Positions 14,908 to 22,940 of a stretch of DNA of 64,000 nt are shown one piece after another. The DNA is taken from assembly GCA_963788055.1 (NCBI GenBank), contig CAWBFA010000005.1:62001-126000 (forward strand). The letters are read 5' to 3'. The notes beneath the pieces were generated by a model. It did not search any database. It saw only the letters and a program-made list of their open reading frames with translations, and was not told where the DNA came from. Position 1 is the first letter of the stretch; every line of letters starts with the position of its first letter. A program made the translations under genes and the position numbers. This stretch comes from JACCTU01 sp963788055 (GTDB lineage Bacteria > Actinomycetota > Thermoleophilia > Gaiellales > Gaiellaceae).

Positions 14908-17132
14908 GCGTCGCGACCGCGCGCGGCGCAGCCGTCCCGAGGCCCTGGGTCGATCGGCTCGTCGCCGCCGTGCCGATCCTGTCGATCTACCTCTGGCTCT
15001 GCGTGCTCTACGGCTGGGAGGCCTCGGGGCACGTGACGGTCTGGCTGAACGGCGACGAGCTCGAGACCGCGCAGCTCTCGCGCGCTGTCGCCGAGACCGG
15101 CGAGACGGCGCGCCGCGGCGTGCCCTACCCTTCGCACGCGCTGTACCCGTACGTGCTCGCCCCGGCTTGGTGGATCCATGACGTCGGTCAGGCATACGGC
15201 GTCGCGAAGCTCCTGAACGTGCTGCTGATGACGTCGGTGGTCTTTCCGACGTACGGCCTCGCTCGGATGGTCGTCTCAAAGCCGTGGGCACTCTTCGCGG
15301 CTGCCGGCGCAGGCGTCGTTCCGGCGCTCTACTACTCGGCGATGCTGGTCGAGGAGCCGCTCGCCTATCCCTGGGCGGCGCTCTGCGCGTACCTGATCGC
15401 GAAGGCGTTCGCGCGTCGGACTCGGTGGTGGATCGGCGCGGCCGTGCTCGCCTCGCTCGTTGCGCCCCTCGTTCGCGAACAACTCGCCGTCGTCCCGGCG
15501 GCGTTCATCGTCGCTGCGCTCGGGCTCGTTGCCACGAGCGCTCGCGCCAAGCGGGAATACGCACGCTGGTCTCGCTGGGACTGGGTCGGCGGGATCGTGC
15601 TGCTGGTGGGGGCGGTGATCGTCGTCAACGCGGCGGTCTCGCATGTCTCGTACGCCTGGCTGATCTCGACGCTCTACTACAAGGACCGCATGCTCGAGAA
15701 CGGGCTGTGGGCCGTGGGCGCGCTCGCGATCGGAATCGGGGTGCTGCCGATGATCGCGGGCCTCGCGGGGCTGATCCGGCCTCGCGGCGAGCCGTGGCCG
15801 CGCGAACTGCGCGCCGTCGTTGCGACGACCGGCTCCCTCATCGTCGGCTTCGGCTGGTACACCGCGGTGAAGGCCGCGTACATCTCGACGACGTTCTCGA
15901 CGCTCGTCGTCGAGCGGAATCTCATCTACGTCGCGCCGCTTCTCTTCGTCGGAACGGCGATGTTCTTCGAGCGCCCGCTCACGCGCTGGTGGGCGGTCGC
16001 CGGTGCTGCCGGGCTGACACTCGCTGCGATCCTGCTCGTGTACCCGTACCAGATGCAGCTGCAGGTCTACTCGGACGCGCCGGGCTTCTCACTGCTGCAG
16101 GCGGCGAACCGGGCCTACGCGTGGACGCCGGACATCGCCCGCAGCGTGCTGATCGGCCTCGTCGTGCTGTCGCTGCTCGTGACCGTGCTGCCGCGTGTGC
16201 TCCCGCGGGGGACACGGCAGGTCCTTGCGCTCGTCGCCGTGCTGCTCCTCGTCTGGGGGGTCGCGGGCCAGATGTCGGCCGCGAGCGCGTCGAACACCTT
16301 CTCGGAGGAGATCTCCGCGGACATCGACCCGCCGTTCAACTGGATCGACCGGGCGACAGGCGGAGCGCCGACGCTCTACCTCGGGCAGCGGCTCACCGAC
16401 TTCAACGGGCTCTGGCAGATGGAGTTCTGGAACCGCTCGCTCAAGCACGTCTGGTCGACGGACGGCAGCGCACCCGGGCCCGGGCCGACGCTCTCGCCCG
16501 ATCTGGTCAACGCAGCGACGGGCGAGATCACGCAGCCCCCGGCGCCGGTCGAGTACGTCGTCGCGGATCCCGGGATCGACATCGTCGGGACGCTGGTCGC
16601 GAAGCACGCGCACTACGCAGCCGGGACGAAGACGTTCTGGCGGCTGTTCAAGATCGTGCCGCCGCTCCGGCTGCAGAACTCGGCGCGCGGCGTGACGCAG
16701 GACGGTTGGGCCGCCGAGCAGACGGACTACTCGCAGTTCTCGACGCCGGGGAACCTGCCCGGGTTCGCGGTCGTGCGGGTCCACCGCCTCGGGTGGGGCG
16801 GGAAGGACGTGCCGAAAGGCGGCTCGCGGGTTGTGATCCGCGTCGGGGAGCTCCTCCGCAAGGACAAGCAGCCGGCGCTCGGCCGTATCACCGCGCGCTG
16901 CACGTTCAAGATCAACCGGCTCGAAGACCGTACGTTCCTGCTGAAAACGCCGCCGCCGCCGTTTCACGTCGACGTCCGGATCGACCCGACGTTCGTTCCG
17001 CGCGAGATCGACCCCCGCGATCCGGACACGCGTCACCTCGGCGCGCAGCTCGGCTACAGCTTCTCGCCGGCGGCCGACGTCGCGCCGTCACGCCGCGGCT
17101 GCGCCGCGGGGCTGCGCGGGCCCGGCCGTTGA
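14904..17132 (+). CDS. Large GT-C-like membrane protein, paralogue 1
   Basis: A 742-residue protein with about eleven membrane segments in the first 420 residues and a soluble C-terminal region. The first outside loop carries WLNGDELETAQLS, the position of the acidic catalytic motif of GT-C glycosyltransferases. It shares with the proteins at 22941-24971 and 35053-37086 the segments YP.-pro-tyr, VERNLIYVAPL and EFWNRSLKHVW. GT-C enzymes use polyprenyl-phosphate sugars outside the membrane; substrate unknown. Translationally coupled to the WecA-like fusion, so it may act on the same lipid-linked glycan. Confidence 0.8.
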   Translation: MSVATARGAAVPRPWVDRLVAAVPILSIYLWLCVLYGWEASGHVTVWLNGDELETAQLSRAVAETGETARRGVPYPSHALYPYVLAPAWWIHDVGQAYGVAKLLNVLLMTSVVFPTYGLARMVVSKPWALFAAAGAGVVPALYYSAMLVEEPLAYPWAALCAYLIAKAFARRTRWWIGAAVLASLVAPLVREQLAVVPAAFIVAALGLVATSARAKREYARWSRWDWVGGIVLLVGAVIVVNAAVSHVSYAWLISTLYYKDRMLENGLWAVGALAIGIGVLPMIAGLAGLIRPRGEPWPRELRAVVATTGSLIVGFGWYTAVKAAYISTTFSTLVVERNLIYVAPLLFVGTAMFFERPLTRWWAVAGAAGLTLAAILLVYPYQMQLQVYSDAPGFSLLQAANRAYAWTPDIARSVLIGLVVLSLLVTVLPRVLPRGTRQVLALVAVLLLVWGVAGQMSAASASNTFSEEISADIDPPFNWIDRATGGAPTLYLGQRLTDFNGLWQMEFWNRSLKHVWSTDGSAPGPGPTLSPDLVNAATGEITQPPAPVEYVVADPGIDIVGTLVAKHAHYAAGTKTFWRLFKIVPPLRLQNSARGVTQDGWAAEQTDYSQFSTPGNLPGFAVVRVHRLGWGGKDVPKGGSRVVIRVGELLRKDKQPALGRITARCTFKINRLEDRTFLLKTPPPPFHVDVRIDPTFVPREIDPRDPDTRHLGAQLGYSFSPAADVAPSRRGCAAGLRGPGR

Positions 17133-17138
17133 GCCGGA

Positions 17139-17891
17139 TCACAGTCGCAACCTGAACGTCCGTCTCGTCGCGCCGTCCACCTCGACGCGCGCGATGACGC
17201 GCCCGCGCAGCCGCCCCAAGTACCGCGCTCTCAGGATCGCGCGAGTGCCCGGCAGAACCTCCCGCAGCTCGGCGTAGACCCGCTCGACGCGGCCGCGCGC
17301 GGACAGCACGACCGTCACGGCGTTCGTCTCGATCACGTCGCCGAGGTTCGCAACCGTGACGTCCAGGCTGCGCACGCGGCCGCTGCGCCGCACGCGTAGA
17401 CCCCGCACGGCGACCCGACGGGCGAACCTGCCCGCCACGCGGACATTGATGCGAACTCCGAGGCGCATGCGGACGCCCACCCCGCCGAGCCGAGTCGGAC
17501 GCGTTGCGAGCAGCACGAGGGCATGGTGGTCTCCGGGCCGCGCACGCGCCGGCACGCGTGAGTTGACCTCGAGCACGGCTTTCCCACCCGCGGCGATCGC
17601 GAGCTCGGCGGGCCGGAAGCTCAGCCACGACTGGGCGCTCCATGGACCGCGCCGCACGATCGCCGGCCGTCCGCGCAGGTCGAGGGTGAAGCTTCCGCGA
17701 CCAACGCTCACGAGCGCACGCGACGCACCGAAGTTCGTCAGCGTGACCGAGGTGCTGCTCGAGCCGCTCAGCGCGATCCGCGTGGGCGAGGCCGAGAGCG
17801 ACGCGAGCGGTCGCTCCCGGCTCGTCCCAGTCGGTGCACCGGCAGCAGCGAGCGCCAGAACGGCGATTGCTGCGCTCGGCGCGAGGATCAC
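17139..17891 (-). CDS. Secreted beta-sandwich protein
   Basis: A 250-residue protein with a signal peptide (hydrophobic residues about 2-18, then GAPTGTS) followed by two beta-rich stretches: LSASPTRIALSGSSSTSVTL, WLSFRPAELAIAAGGKAVLE and PGDHHALVLLATRP resemble the peptidoglycan-binding DUF916/fimbrial-chaperone style fold, and the C-terminal third is a basic beta-domain. Function unknown; presumably a cell-envelope protein. GTG start overlaps the stop of the lamin-tail gene (GTGA), so the two are made together. Ends 6 bases from the convergent GT-C gene. Confidence 0.75.
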   Translation of the reverse strand: MILAPSAAIAVLALAAAGAPTGTSRERPLASLSASPTRIALSGSSSTSVTLTNFGASRALVSVGRGSFTLDLRGRPAIVRRGPWSAQSWLSFRPAELAIAAGGKAVLEVNSRVPARARPGDHHALVLLATRPTRLGGVGVRMRLGVRINVRVAGRFARRVAVRGLRVRRSGRVRSLDVTVANLGDVIETNAVTVVLSARGRVERVYAELREVLPGTRAILRARYLGRLRGRVIARVEVDGATRRTFRLRL

Positions 17892-18970
17892 CGGCCGATC
17901 ACCGTGAACGTCACCGTCGCGGTGTAGTGGCCCGGCGCGACAGTCGGAAACGGTGCAGCGAACCCGACGCTCGTGGGCCAGACGTCTCCGCCGGGAGCGC
18001 TGATCGCGCTCGTCTGCCCGATCGTGAGCACGGACGGCCCGATCGGCACCGGAGCGAGCGCGCCGCCGGCGAGCGCCGGCCCGAGCGTCCCGCCCGGAGG
18101 CGCGGTCGTCTGAAGCGCCAGCGGCAGGTCTGCCGGAGCGAACGCGCTGCGGTGGACGGTGAGCGCGTAGCCCGCTGGGTGGTTGCTGAGCACCGTCACG
18201 CGCTCGGAGACGCGAGGGGGCGCAGCGCCGGCGGTCGTCGTCCCGAAGTTGAGCGTCGCCTTCTCGAGCGACAGCGAGAGTGCTGCCTCGACCTGCACCT
18301 CGACTGCGGCCGTCTGCGTGGCGCTCGGTCCCGGGGGCGGCGTCGTCGAGCAGGCGTGCGCCGCCGACGCAGAGTTGCGCGGCGTCGGGGCCGCGGCGGT
18401 GAAGTCGGCGGCATTTGCGTCGGTCTCCGAGCAGCCGGAGCCGCCGCGGATGGCCGCCGTGGTGCTGCTCAGCGCGGGCGCCGCGCCGCTGCCTTCGTAA
18501 TCCCCGGCGGTCCCGAAGCCGACCAGGTCCTCGACGAGCGCATTCGCACTGCAGCTGCCCGGCGTGGCGCCGCACGTGAGGTCGGACGTGTCGCTGACGA
18601 GCGCGATCTTCCCGCTCGCCGCGCTGAGGTTCGTCGTGCCCGTCGCGTCGGCCGTCGGGAGCGCGCTCCCGACGGTTCCGCCGGCGAGTTGCACCAGGTA
18701 GTACGCGCCGGGCTGCACGGTTCCGGTCAGAGGTGTGGCAGACCAGCTTGTCCCTGCCGCCGTTGCGTACTGAACCGACCAGCCCGTGATGCTGACGGGT
18801 GTCGTCCCGGTGTTGAAGAGCTCCACGTAATCGTTCGCGTACGGCGCCCCCGCGTTCCCACCGCCCCCGTACACCTGGCTGACGACGAGCGCCGTCGTGC
18901 CGCTCGCGGCGGCGGGTTGGACGAAGAGAACGAGTAGGGCGAGCAGGGCCAGCAGGCGGACACGTGTCAT
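17888..18970 (-). CDS. Secreted lamin-tail-domain protein
   Basis: A 360-residue exported protein: signal peptide MTRVRLLALLALLVLFVQPA (1-20), then a lamin-tail domain (about 27-185) with LVVSQVYGGGGNAG, DYVELFNTG, ITGWSVQYA and the usual VEDLVGFG region, a proline/threonine linker, and a C-terminal beta-sandwich (about 225-360) with LNFGTTTAG and GHYTATVTFTVIG. Lamin-tail domains in bacteria occur in secreted proteins and nucleases; no nuclease domain is present. Four cysteines may form disulfides. Coupled to the beta-sandwich gene downstream; both lie inside the glycan locus. Confidence 0.85.
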   Translation of the reverse strand: MTRVRLLALLALLVLFVQPAAASGTTALVVSQVYGGGGNAGAPYANDYVELFNTGTTPVSITGWSVQYATAAGTSWSATPLTGTVQPGAYYLVQLAGGTVGSALPTADATGTTNLSAASGKIALVSDTSDLTCGATPGSCSANALVEDLVGFGTAGDYEGSGAAPALSSTTAAIRGGSGCSETDANAADFTAAAPTPRNSASAAHACSTTPPPGPSATQTAAVEVQVEAALSLSLEKATLNFGTTTAGAAPPRVSERVTVLSNHPAGYALTVHRSAFAPADLPLALQTTAPPGGTLGPALAGGALAPVPIGPSVLTIGQTSAISAPGGDVWPTSVGFAAPFPTVAPGHYTATVTFTVIGR

Positions 18971-19024
18971 CGGCGGCTCCGTTTCGTGTCAGGGGACGGA
19001 TGTGTTCGCCCGTGGTAGCCGCCG
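18971..19024. repeat. Inverted repeat in the leader of the lamin-tail operon
   Basis: CGGCGGCT (18971-18978) and AGCCGCCG (19017-19024) are perfect 8-base arms around a 38-base loop. On the mRNA the first arm touches the ATG of the lamin-tail gene and covers its GGAG ribosome site (18977-18980 region), so pairing could limit translation. The rest of this 125-base gap holds no gene I can support. Confidence 0.35.
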
Positions 19025-19095
19025 GAGGGCCGAGCGCGAAAGTGTCCGTTACCGATTTGTCACGGGCGCGACACGAACTCGGCGCACTGGTTCTC

Positions 19096-19854
19096 TCAGA
19101 CGAGGTGTCGGAGGCGCTCGGGGTGCTTGCGCACGAAGCGCGCCATCCCCCTGAGATGCCACCACGTGTGGCGGCTGAGAAAGCGGCGGTCGATCACGGC
19201 GGCGTAGTCGTGCGTCACGCGCGCACCCGGCACATACCAGCGCTCCCAACCCGCACGAGACGCGCGGTACGAGAGGTCGATGTCCTCACCGTAGTGGCGG
19301 AAGCCGCCGTCCCAGCCGCCGAGCTCGTCGAGCATCGCGCGACGCATCAGCAGGAACGCCCCGAGAAGCCAGTCGGACTGCACCGGCTCGGTCGGCCGCT
19401 CGTCGAGGTAGTAGTGCCCACGCTGCGAGTACGTCCCGACGAGCGCGCGAAGCGGCGTGCGGCGCACGAGCGTCCCGCCGATCGTCGGGAAACGCCGGCG
19501 CGATGGCTGCCAGCGCCCATCTGGCCACTCCATTTGCGGCCCAACGATCCCGGCCCGAGGATGCGACTCCACGAATGCACGCAGCGTCGGAACCGCATCC
19601 GGCGCGGGCACTGCGTCAGGGTTGGCGACGAGGACGAGCTCGCCGCCCGTCGCCGTGATGCCCTGGTTGACGTTGGCCGCGAACGGGAGCGGCCGAGAGT
19701 TGCGCAGGACGCGCGTCCCGTCGGGCTCCCCGCGCACGCTCCCGGGAAGGTTCTCGATCAGCACGAGCTCGTCCACCTGCGGCAGCAGCACCGGGACGAG
19801 CCGCTCGACTTCGTCCGCGTGGCCGTGGGAGACGACGACCGCCGAGACGTTCAC
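19096..19854 (-). CDS. Family 2 glycosyltransferase (rhamnosyltransferase-like)
   Basis: A 252-residue GT2 (GT-A fold) enzyme: VSAVVVSHGHADEVERLV at the start, FAANVNQGITATGGELVLVA, NPDAVP as the metal-binding acidic site, SDWLLGAFLLMRR and GGWDGGFRHYGEDIDLSYRA with the catalytic ED. This is the WbbL-like subgroup, often adding rhamnose from a nucleotide sugar. GTG start overlaps the upstream GT4 stop (GTGA). Last gene of a run of four glycosyltransferases (22776 down to 19096). Confidence 0.9.
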   Translation of the reverse strand: MNVSAVVVSHGHADEVERLVPVLLPQVDELVLIENLPGSVRGEPDGTRVLRNSRPLPFAANVNQGITATGGELVLVANPDAVPAPDAVPTLRAFVESHPRAGIVGPQMEWPDGRWQPSRRRFPTIGGTLVRRTPLRALVGTYSQRGHYYLDERPTEPVQSDWLLGAFLLMRRAMLDELGGWDGGFRHYGEDIDLSYRASRAGWERWYVPGARVTHDYAAVIDRRFLSRHTWWHLRGMARFVRKHPERLRHLV

Positions 19855-20849
19855 AGCAGCTCCCGGTACACGTCGAGCGTGCGCCGGGCGGTCTCCTCCC
19901 AGGTGTACAGCCGTGCGCGCTCGAGCCCGGCAGCCACGAGACGCTCGCGATCGTCGAGGGCGGTCCGGACGGCAGCTCCGAGCTCCCCCGGCTCCGCGAA
20001 CACCGCTGCGTCGCCCGCGACCTCGCGCAGCGCCTCGTCCGGCGCCGCGACGACCGGCGTCCCGCTCGCCATCGCCTCGACGACCGGGAGTCCGAAGCCC
20101 TCGTAGCGAGACGGGAGCACGAGCACGGCCGCGCCGCGGTAGAGCTGCGCGAGCTCGGTCTTCGGCACGTAGCCGCGAACGTCGGCGCCCGCGAGCCGCA
20201 GTTCGTTCGCCAGCCGAGCGTCCTTCTCGGGGCCGACAACGACGAGCTGAAGCCCGTTCGCCGACGCGGCGGCAGCCGCAGCGAGCGGATCCTTCCGCTG
20301 CTGGATCGCGCCGACGAAGAGCAGGTACGTCCCCCGGCCGTCGTCACCGGGGCGAAACGCGGGATCGACGCCGAGCGGCGTCACGACGACCTTGTCCGCC
20401 GCGACGCCGTAGAGCTCGACGAGATCGCGCTTCGTTCGCTCGGAGATCGCGAGCACGCGTGCCGCGCGGCGCACGGAGCGCGGGACGACGCGGCGGAAGA
20501 CTGCGCGGTCCTTCCAACCCATGAGCGCCCGGTCGCGCTCGAAGCTCAGGTCCTGCACGGTGAGCACCGCCGGGCACGGCAAGCGCAGCGGAAGCGCGTG
20601 GACGAAGTGCGCGAGGCGCGGCTTCACGCGGCGAAGGAGCCGCGGCACCGACCACGCCATCCGCAGCTCCTGAGAGCCCGTGGTCGACACGAGCGGCTCG
20701 ATCCCCTCCGGCAGGAGCGACGCGTCTCGCGTGATCGCCGCGATCCGGAGGTCGCCCTTCAGGCCGGCGAGTGCGCGGAGCAGGTTCGCGACGTACGTCT
20801 CGTCGCCCGTCCGGCCTCGGCCGAGGAAATCAGCATCGACCACGATCAC
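19851..20849 (-). CDS. Family 4 glycosyltransferase
   Basis: A 332-residue GT4 (GT-B fold). The N-terminal lobe begins VIVVDADFLGRGRTGDETYV and includes LTVQDLSFERD and VLAISERTKRDLVELYGV; the donor lobe has YLLFVGAIQQRKDPL, LVLPSRYEGFGLPVVEAMAS and a Glu-x7-Glu nucleotide-sugar motif. The start is the GTG at 20849 overlapping the upstream stop (GTGA); further upstream in-frame codons are unlikely to be protein. Substrate unknown; similar to mannosyl- and rhamnosyltransferases of EPS clusters. Confidence 0.9.
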   Translation of the reverse strand: MIVVDADFLGRGRTGDETYVANLLRALAGLKGDLRIAAITRDASLLPEGIEPLVSTTGSQELRMAWSVPRLLRRVKPRLAHFVHALPLRLPCPAVLTVQDLSFERDRALMGWKDRAVFRRVVPRSVRRAARVLAISERTKRDLVELYGVAADKVVVTPLGVDPAFRPGDDGRGTYLLFVGAIQQRKDPLAAAAAASANGLQLVVVGPEKDARLANELRLAGADVRGYVPKTELAQLYRGAAVLVLPSRYEGFGLPVVEAMASGTPVVAAPDEALREVAGDAAVFAEPGELGAAVRTALDDRERLVAAGLERARLYTWEETARRTLDVYRELL

Positions 20850-21814
20850 AGCGCAGCCTCGTAGACCTCGACCGTCCGCCGGGCAACATCGTCCCACGAG
20901 AACGACTTCGCGCGGGTGAGGCCGAGCGCGCGGAGCTGTTGACGACGGCGATCCGCGTCGTCGATCCCCGCCGCGATCGAAGCCGGGTCAAGGGGGTCGA
21001 CGAGCACGGCAGCGCCGCCCGCGACCTCCTCGGTCGCGCCGCCTCGCGACGTGACGACGGGAGTGCCGACCGACATCGCCTCGAGAATCGGGATCCCGAA
21101 CCCCTCGTAGAGTGACGGGTAGACGAGCGCACGGGCGCCGCGGAGCTGCCGCGCGAGCTCGTCGTCGTCCACCTCGCCGAGCCAGCGGACCCCGTTCGGC
21201 GACACGCCACCCCACCCGGGCGCGCCAACCACGCGAAGCTCGACGCCGACACGGGCGGCGGCCTCGGCGGCACGCTCGAGGTTCTTGCGCGGCTCGATCG
21301 TCCCGATCGCAAGCACGTAATCACCCTCGGCGCGAGGGCCGTCGGCTGTGAGACTCGAGGGGGGCGGCACACCGATCACCGTCACGCGGTCCGGGTCGAC
21401 CGCGAGAAGCTCCACGAGCTCCTGCTTCGTGAATTCGGAGATCGCGATCACCCGGCGCGCGGCGCGCACGACGCGCGGCACCGTCAGTCGGCTGTACGTG
21501 CGATTCCACGTGTTGAACAGCTCGGGATGTCGGAGCACCGCGAGATCGAGGACCGTGACGACCAACGGGACGCGGGAGCGCAGCGGGGCGCGGAAGGTCG
21601 GGCAGTGGAGCACGTCGACGCCGCGCGCGGCGCGCGGCAACCCGACCGGATACCAGACCCCGTCGCGAAGCGCAGCAGTCGCGCGTCCCGAGCCGCCCCA
21701 CTCAAGCTCACGGAGCTCGACGCGGTTCGGCAGCTCGCGCCTCAGCCCCTCGATGTAGCGCGCGGACCCCGCGCGCGTCAGGCGAAGCGGCGCCACGTCG
21801 AGCGCGACCTTCAC
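20846..21814 (-). CDS. Family 4 glycosyltransferase
   Basis: A 322-residue GT4 starting MKVALDVAPLRLTRAGSARY, with VIAISEFTKQELVELLAV in the acceptor lobe and VLAIGTIEPRKNLERA, VYPSLYEGFGIPILEAMS and VGTPVVTSRGGATEEVAGGA in the donor lobe. Closely similar in layout to both neighbours, which suggests local duplication. GTG start overlaps the upstream GT4 stop (GTGA), and its own stop overlaps the next GTG. Cytosolic or membrane-face glycan assembly; sugar unknown. Confidence 0.9.
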   Translation of the reverse strand: MKVALDVAPLRLTRAGSARYIEGLRRELPNRVELRELEWGGSGRATAALRDGVWYPVGLPRAARGVDVLHCPTFRAPLRSRVPLVVTVLDLAVLRHPELFNTWNRTYSRLTVPRVVRAARRVIAISEFTKQELVELLAVDPDRVTVIGVPPPSSLTADGPRAEGDYVLAIGTIEPRKNLERAAEAAARVGVELRVVGAPGWGGVSPNGVRWLGEVDDDELARQLRGARALVYPSLYEGFGIPILEAMSVGTPVVTSRGGATEEVAGGAAVLVDPLDPASIAAGIDDADRRRQQLRALGLTRAKSFSWDDVARRTVEVYEAAL

Positions 21815-22776
21815 GCGACCTCTCTGTACCCGCGGAGCAGCGCCTCGCCGGTCGCGCGCCAGGTGAACCGGCGCGCGTGCTCGAGGCCCTTCGGGACGAG
21901 CTCCTCGCGCCGATCGCGCGCCTCATCGATGCCGCGAGTGATCGCGGCGGGGTCCTCCGGGTCGACTCGCACGGCCGCGTCACCCGCCGACTCGTCCAGC
22001 GAGGGGTGATTCGAGCAGACCACGGGCGTCCCGCTCGCCATCGCCTCCACGACAGGCATCCCGAACCCTTCGAAGCGCGACGGGAAAACGAACACCGACG
22101 CTCCGCGATAGAGAAGCGGGAGCTCGTCGTCCGGGACGTAGTCGAACACGCGCACGCCGAGCCCCTGGAGCACCTCCAAATTCTTTCGCGGCTCGCGCGT
22201 GCCGATGGCAAACACGTCGACGCCCTCGGCGTACGGCCCTTCTGGCGTGTAGCGCTCGTCGACGCCCGGGTACGCAACGCGGGGTCGAACGCCGAGCCGC
22301 TGCTCGGCGTCGCGGGCCGTGAACTCCGAGATCGCAAAGACGGCGTCCGCACGCTGCGCGTCTCGGTAGCTGCGTCCGTGGAGCCTGCGCGTGCGGCTGT
22401 GCGACCACTCGGGAAAGTGGAGCGGCGCGAGGTCGTAGATCGTGATCGCACGGACGCCGCCGCGCTGCGGGACGTGCAGCCAGTCCGAGAGGTGGAAGAC
22501 GTCGAAGTCCCCGACGATGCGCTCGAGTCGCGGCCGCTTCAGCGCCGACCAGGCCTCGCGCCACGCGTAGGAGGCCGGCAGCGTGCGGACGTGGCGCTCG
22601 ATCGGCACCCCGTCCAGCGACTCGTCGATCCTCCGTGCCCCGCGCTCGCTCGCCGGGGCGAACGCCACGACGTCGTCCGCGCCGGCCTCGATGAGGCCGC
22701 TCAGCATCCCGCGGATGTAGTTGCCGATCCCGGTGCGGGGGTGCGAGAGCGGCGAGACGTCGACGACGATTCTCAT
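21811..22776 (-). CDS. Family 4 glycosyltransferase
   Basis: A 321-residue GT4 with MRIVVDVSPLSHPRTGIGNY at the N-terminus, VFAISEFTARDAEQRLGV, VFAIGTREPRKNLEVLQ and VFVFPSRFEGFGMPVVEAMA. The ATG at 22776 fits the family start; a longer in-frame reading adds only arginine-rich sequence. It is the first of four consecutive glycosyltransferase genes and lies 65 bases downstream of the hairpin at 22842-22868. No -10 box was seen near its start, so it may depend on read-through from the GT-C gene. Confidence 0.9.
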   Translation of the reverse strand: MRIVVDVSPLSHPRTGIGNYIRGMLSGLIEAGADDVVAFAPASERGARRIDESLDGVPIERHVRTLPASYAWREAWSALKRPRLERIVGDFDVFHLSDWLHVPQRGGVRAITIYDLAPLHFPEWSHSRTRRLHGRSYRDAQRADAVFAISEFTARDAEQRLGVRPRVAYPGVDERYTPEGPYAEGVDVFAIGTREPRKNLEVLQGLGVRVFDYVPDDELPLLYRGASVFVFPSRFEGFGMPVVEAMASGTPVVCSNHPSLDESAGDAAVRVDPEDPAAITRGIDEARDRREELVPKGLEHARRFTWRATGEALLRGYREVA

Positions 22777-22841
22777 GGCTCGGCCGGTGCCGCGACCGGT
22801 TCTGCGACGAGCGAAAAGCAAGCGATGCAAGGACGCAGGGA

Positions 22842-22868
22842 GCGCACGTACGTGGAACGTACGTGCGC
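22842..22868. repeat. Perfect 12-base inverted repeat with 3-base loop
   Basis: Arms 22842-22853 and 22857-22868 are exact reverse complements (core ACGTACGT) around GGA. It is in the 164-base gap between the GT-C gene ending at 22941 and the GT4 gene starting at 22776, both on the minus strand. No T-tract follows, so intrinsic termination is doubtful; it could be a protein-binding palindrome, an mRNA-stabilising hairpin or an attenuator. Confidence 0.6.
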
Positions 22869-22940
22869 GACTGAGGACGCGGCAGTGCGCCGCTTTGCAG
22901 CCGTCGCAGGGCCGGATCGCGGTGCCGGTCGAGCCATATC

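Noticed and set aside
22842..22868. Intrinsic terminator
   Set aside because: The stem is perfect but no T-tract follows on either strand, so it is listed as an inverted repeat only.
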